From assembly GCA_021796155.1 (NCBI GenBank), contig JAJYOO010000039.1, forward strand, positions 1 to 11,940: a stretch of 11,940 nt of DNA, read 5' to 3'. Below the pieces are notes generated by a model. That model searched no databases. It saw only the letters and a list, made by a program, of their open reading frames with translations, and was not told the DNA's origin. Positions within the stretch are counted from its first letter, which is position 1; every line of letters starts with the position of its first letter. Position numbers and translations under genes: made by a program. Shown here piece after piece: positions 11,846-11,940 of this stretch. This DNA is from Chloroflexota bacterium (lineage in GTDB: Bacteria > Chloroflexota > Anaerolineae > Anaerolineales > Villigracilaceae).

Positions 11846-11940
11846 GAAATTTGATCCCGTTCTTTTCGCCAAAGCCATCGCCGACGAGACCCGCCAGAAG
11901 ATCATGAACACCTGCTGCTCCGGGTCGCTGGCGGGCAACG
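11844..11940 (+). CDS. ArsR-family winged-helix regulator, N-terminal part (cut by window end)
   Basis: Only about 32 codons are visible, reading MKFDPVLFAKAIADETRQKI and then MNTCCSGSLAGN. The KAIADETRQKIM segment matches the first helices of ArsR/SmtB repressors (compare the common KALADETRLRIL), which release DNA on binding metal ions or sense other small ligands. The neighbouring cysteines could hint at metal sensing, but the recognition helix and ligand sites lie outside the window. A GAAGG ribosome site (11831-11835) and a consensus promoter precede it, so it is transcribed independently of the CrtC-like gene. Confidence 0.8.
   Translation, partial: MKFDPVLFAKAIADETRQKIMNTCCSGSLAGN

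Overview
The window looks like an accessory, repeat-rich stretch of a bacterial chromosome of moderate to high G+C. Gene style suggests Chloroflexota, probably class Anaerolineae: Pro/Thr-rich surface linkers, SUMF1-domain lipoproteins, an M3B oligoendopeptidase, a DUF1786 protein, an ArsR-type regulator and many small palindromic repeats. The taxonomic call is an inference from protein style. No rRNA, tRNA or CRISPR array was seen.

Layout. Positions 1-448 are a non-coding mosaic of interleaved direct repeats and hairpins closed by a 31-nt near-perfect inverted repeat. A DUF1786 gene (475-1668) follows, broken by one in-frame TAA. On the minus strand lie a DUF4203-like membrane protein (1952-2476) and a 51-residue membrane protein (2518-2673). 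From 2947 to 7118 three cargo-like units alternate with 3'-terminal pieces of glmS (glucosamine-6-phosphate synthase). These are an intact 99-residue C-terminal fragment (2947-3246), a SUMF1-domain lipoprotein gene with an in-frame TAG (3416-4471), a second glmS piece with an internal deletion (4478-4672), a REP-associated tyrosine transposase flanked by its REP palindromes (4669-5241), pepF (5280-7088) and a third glmS piece of about 30 nt (7087-7118). An A+T-richer two-gene operon comes next: an unknown 171-residue protein overlapping by 8 nt an 800-residue protein with an uncharacterised N-terminus, a SNF2 helicase and an Mrr-type nuclease domain (7225-10135). The window ends with a G/C-rich inverted repeat, a DUF559 nuclease-like gene (10305-10673), a CrtC/AttH-like lipocalin-fold gene (10682-11770), another REP palindrome, and a promoter driving an ArsR-family regulator cut by the window end.

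How the parts relate. The SNF2-Mrr pair is the best candidate for an undescribed anti-mobile-element or DNA-quality system: overlapping genes, a complete motor, a complete PD-(D/E)xK nuclease and base composition unlike its neighbours. It begins about 100 nt after a glmS 3' end. Because the 3' end of glmS is the classical Tn7 target, the repeated glmS tails raise the possibility that this is a stepwise-built insertion hotspot. No integrase or Tn7 gene is visible in the window, so that remains a hypothesis.

A second theme is small repeats acting on genes. REP palindromes supply stop codons to three genes, and two genes carry short repeat-derived in-frame insertions. Three coding units are interrupted (a TAA, a TAG and a frameshift at A6), which suggests a region under relaxed selection.
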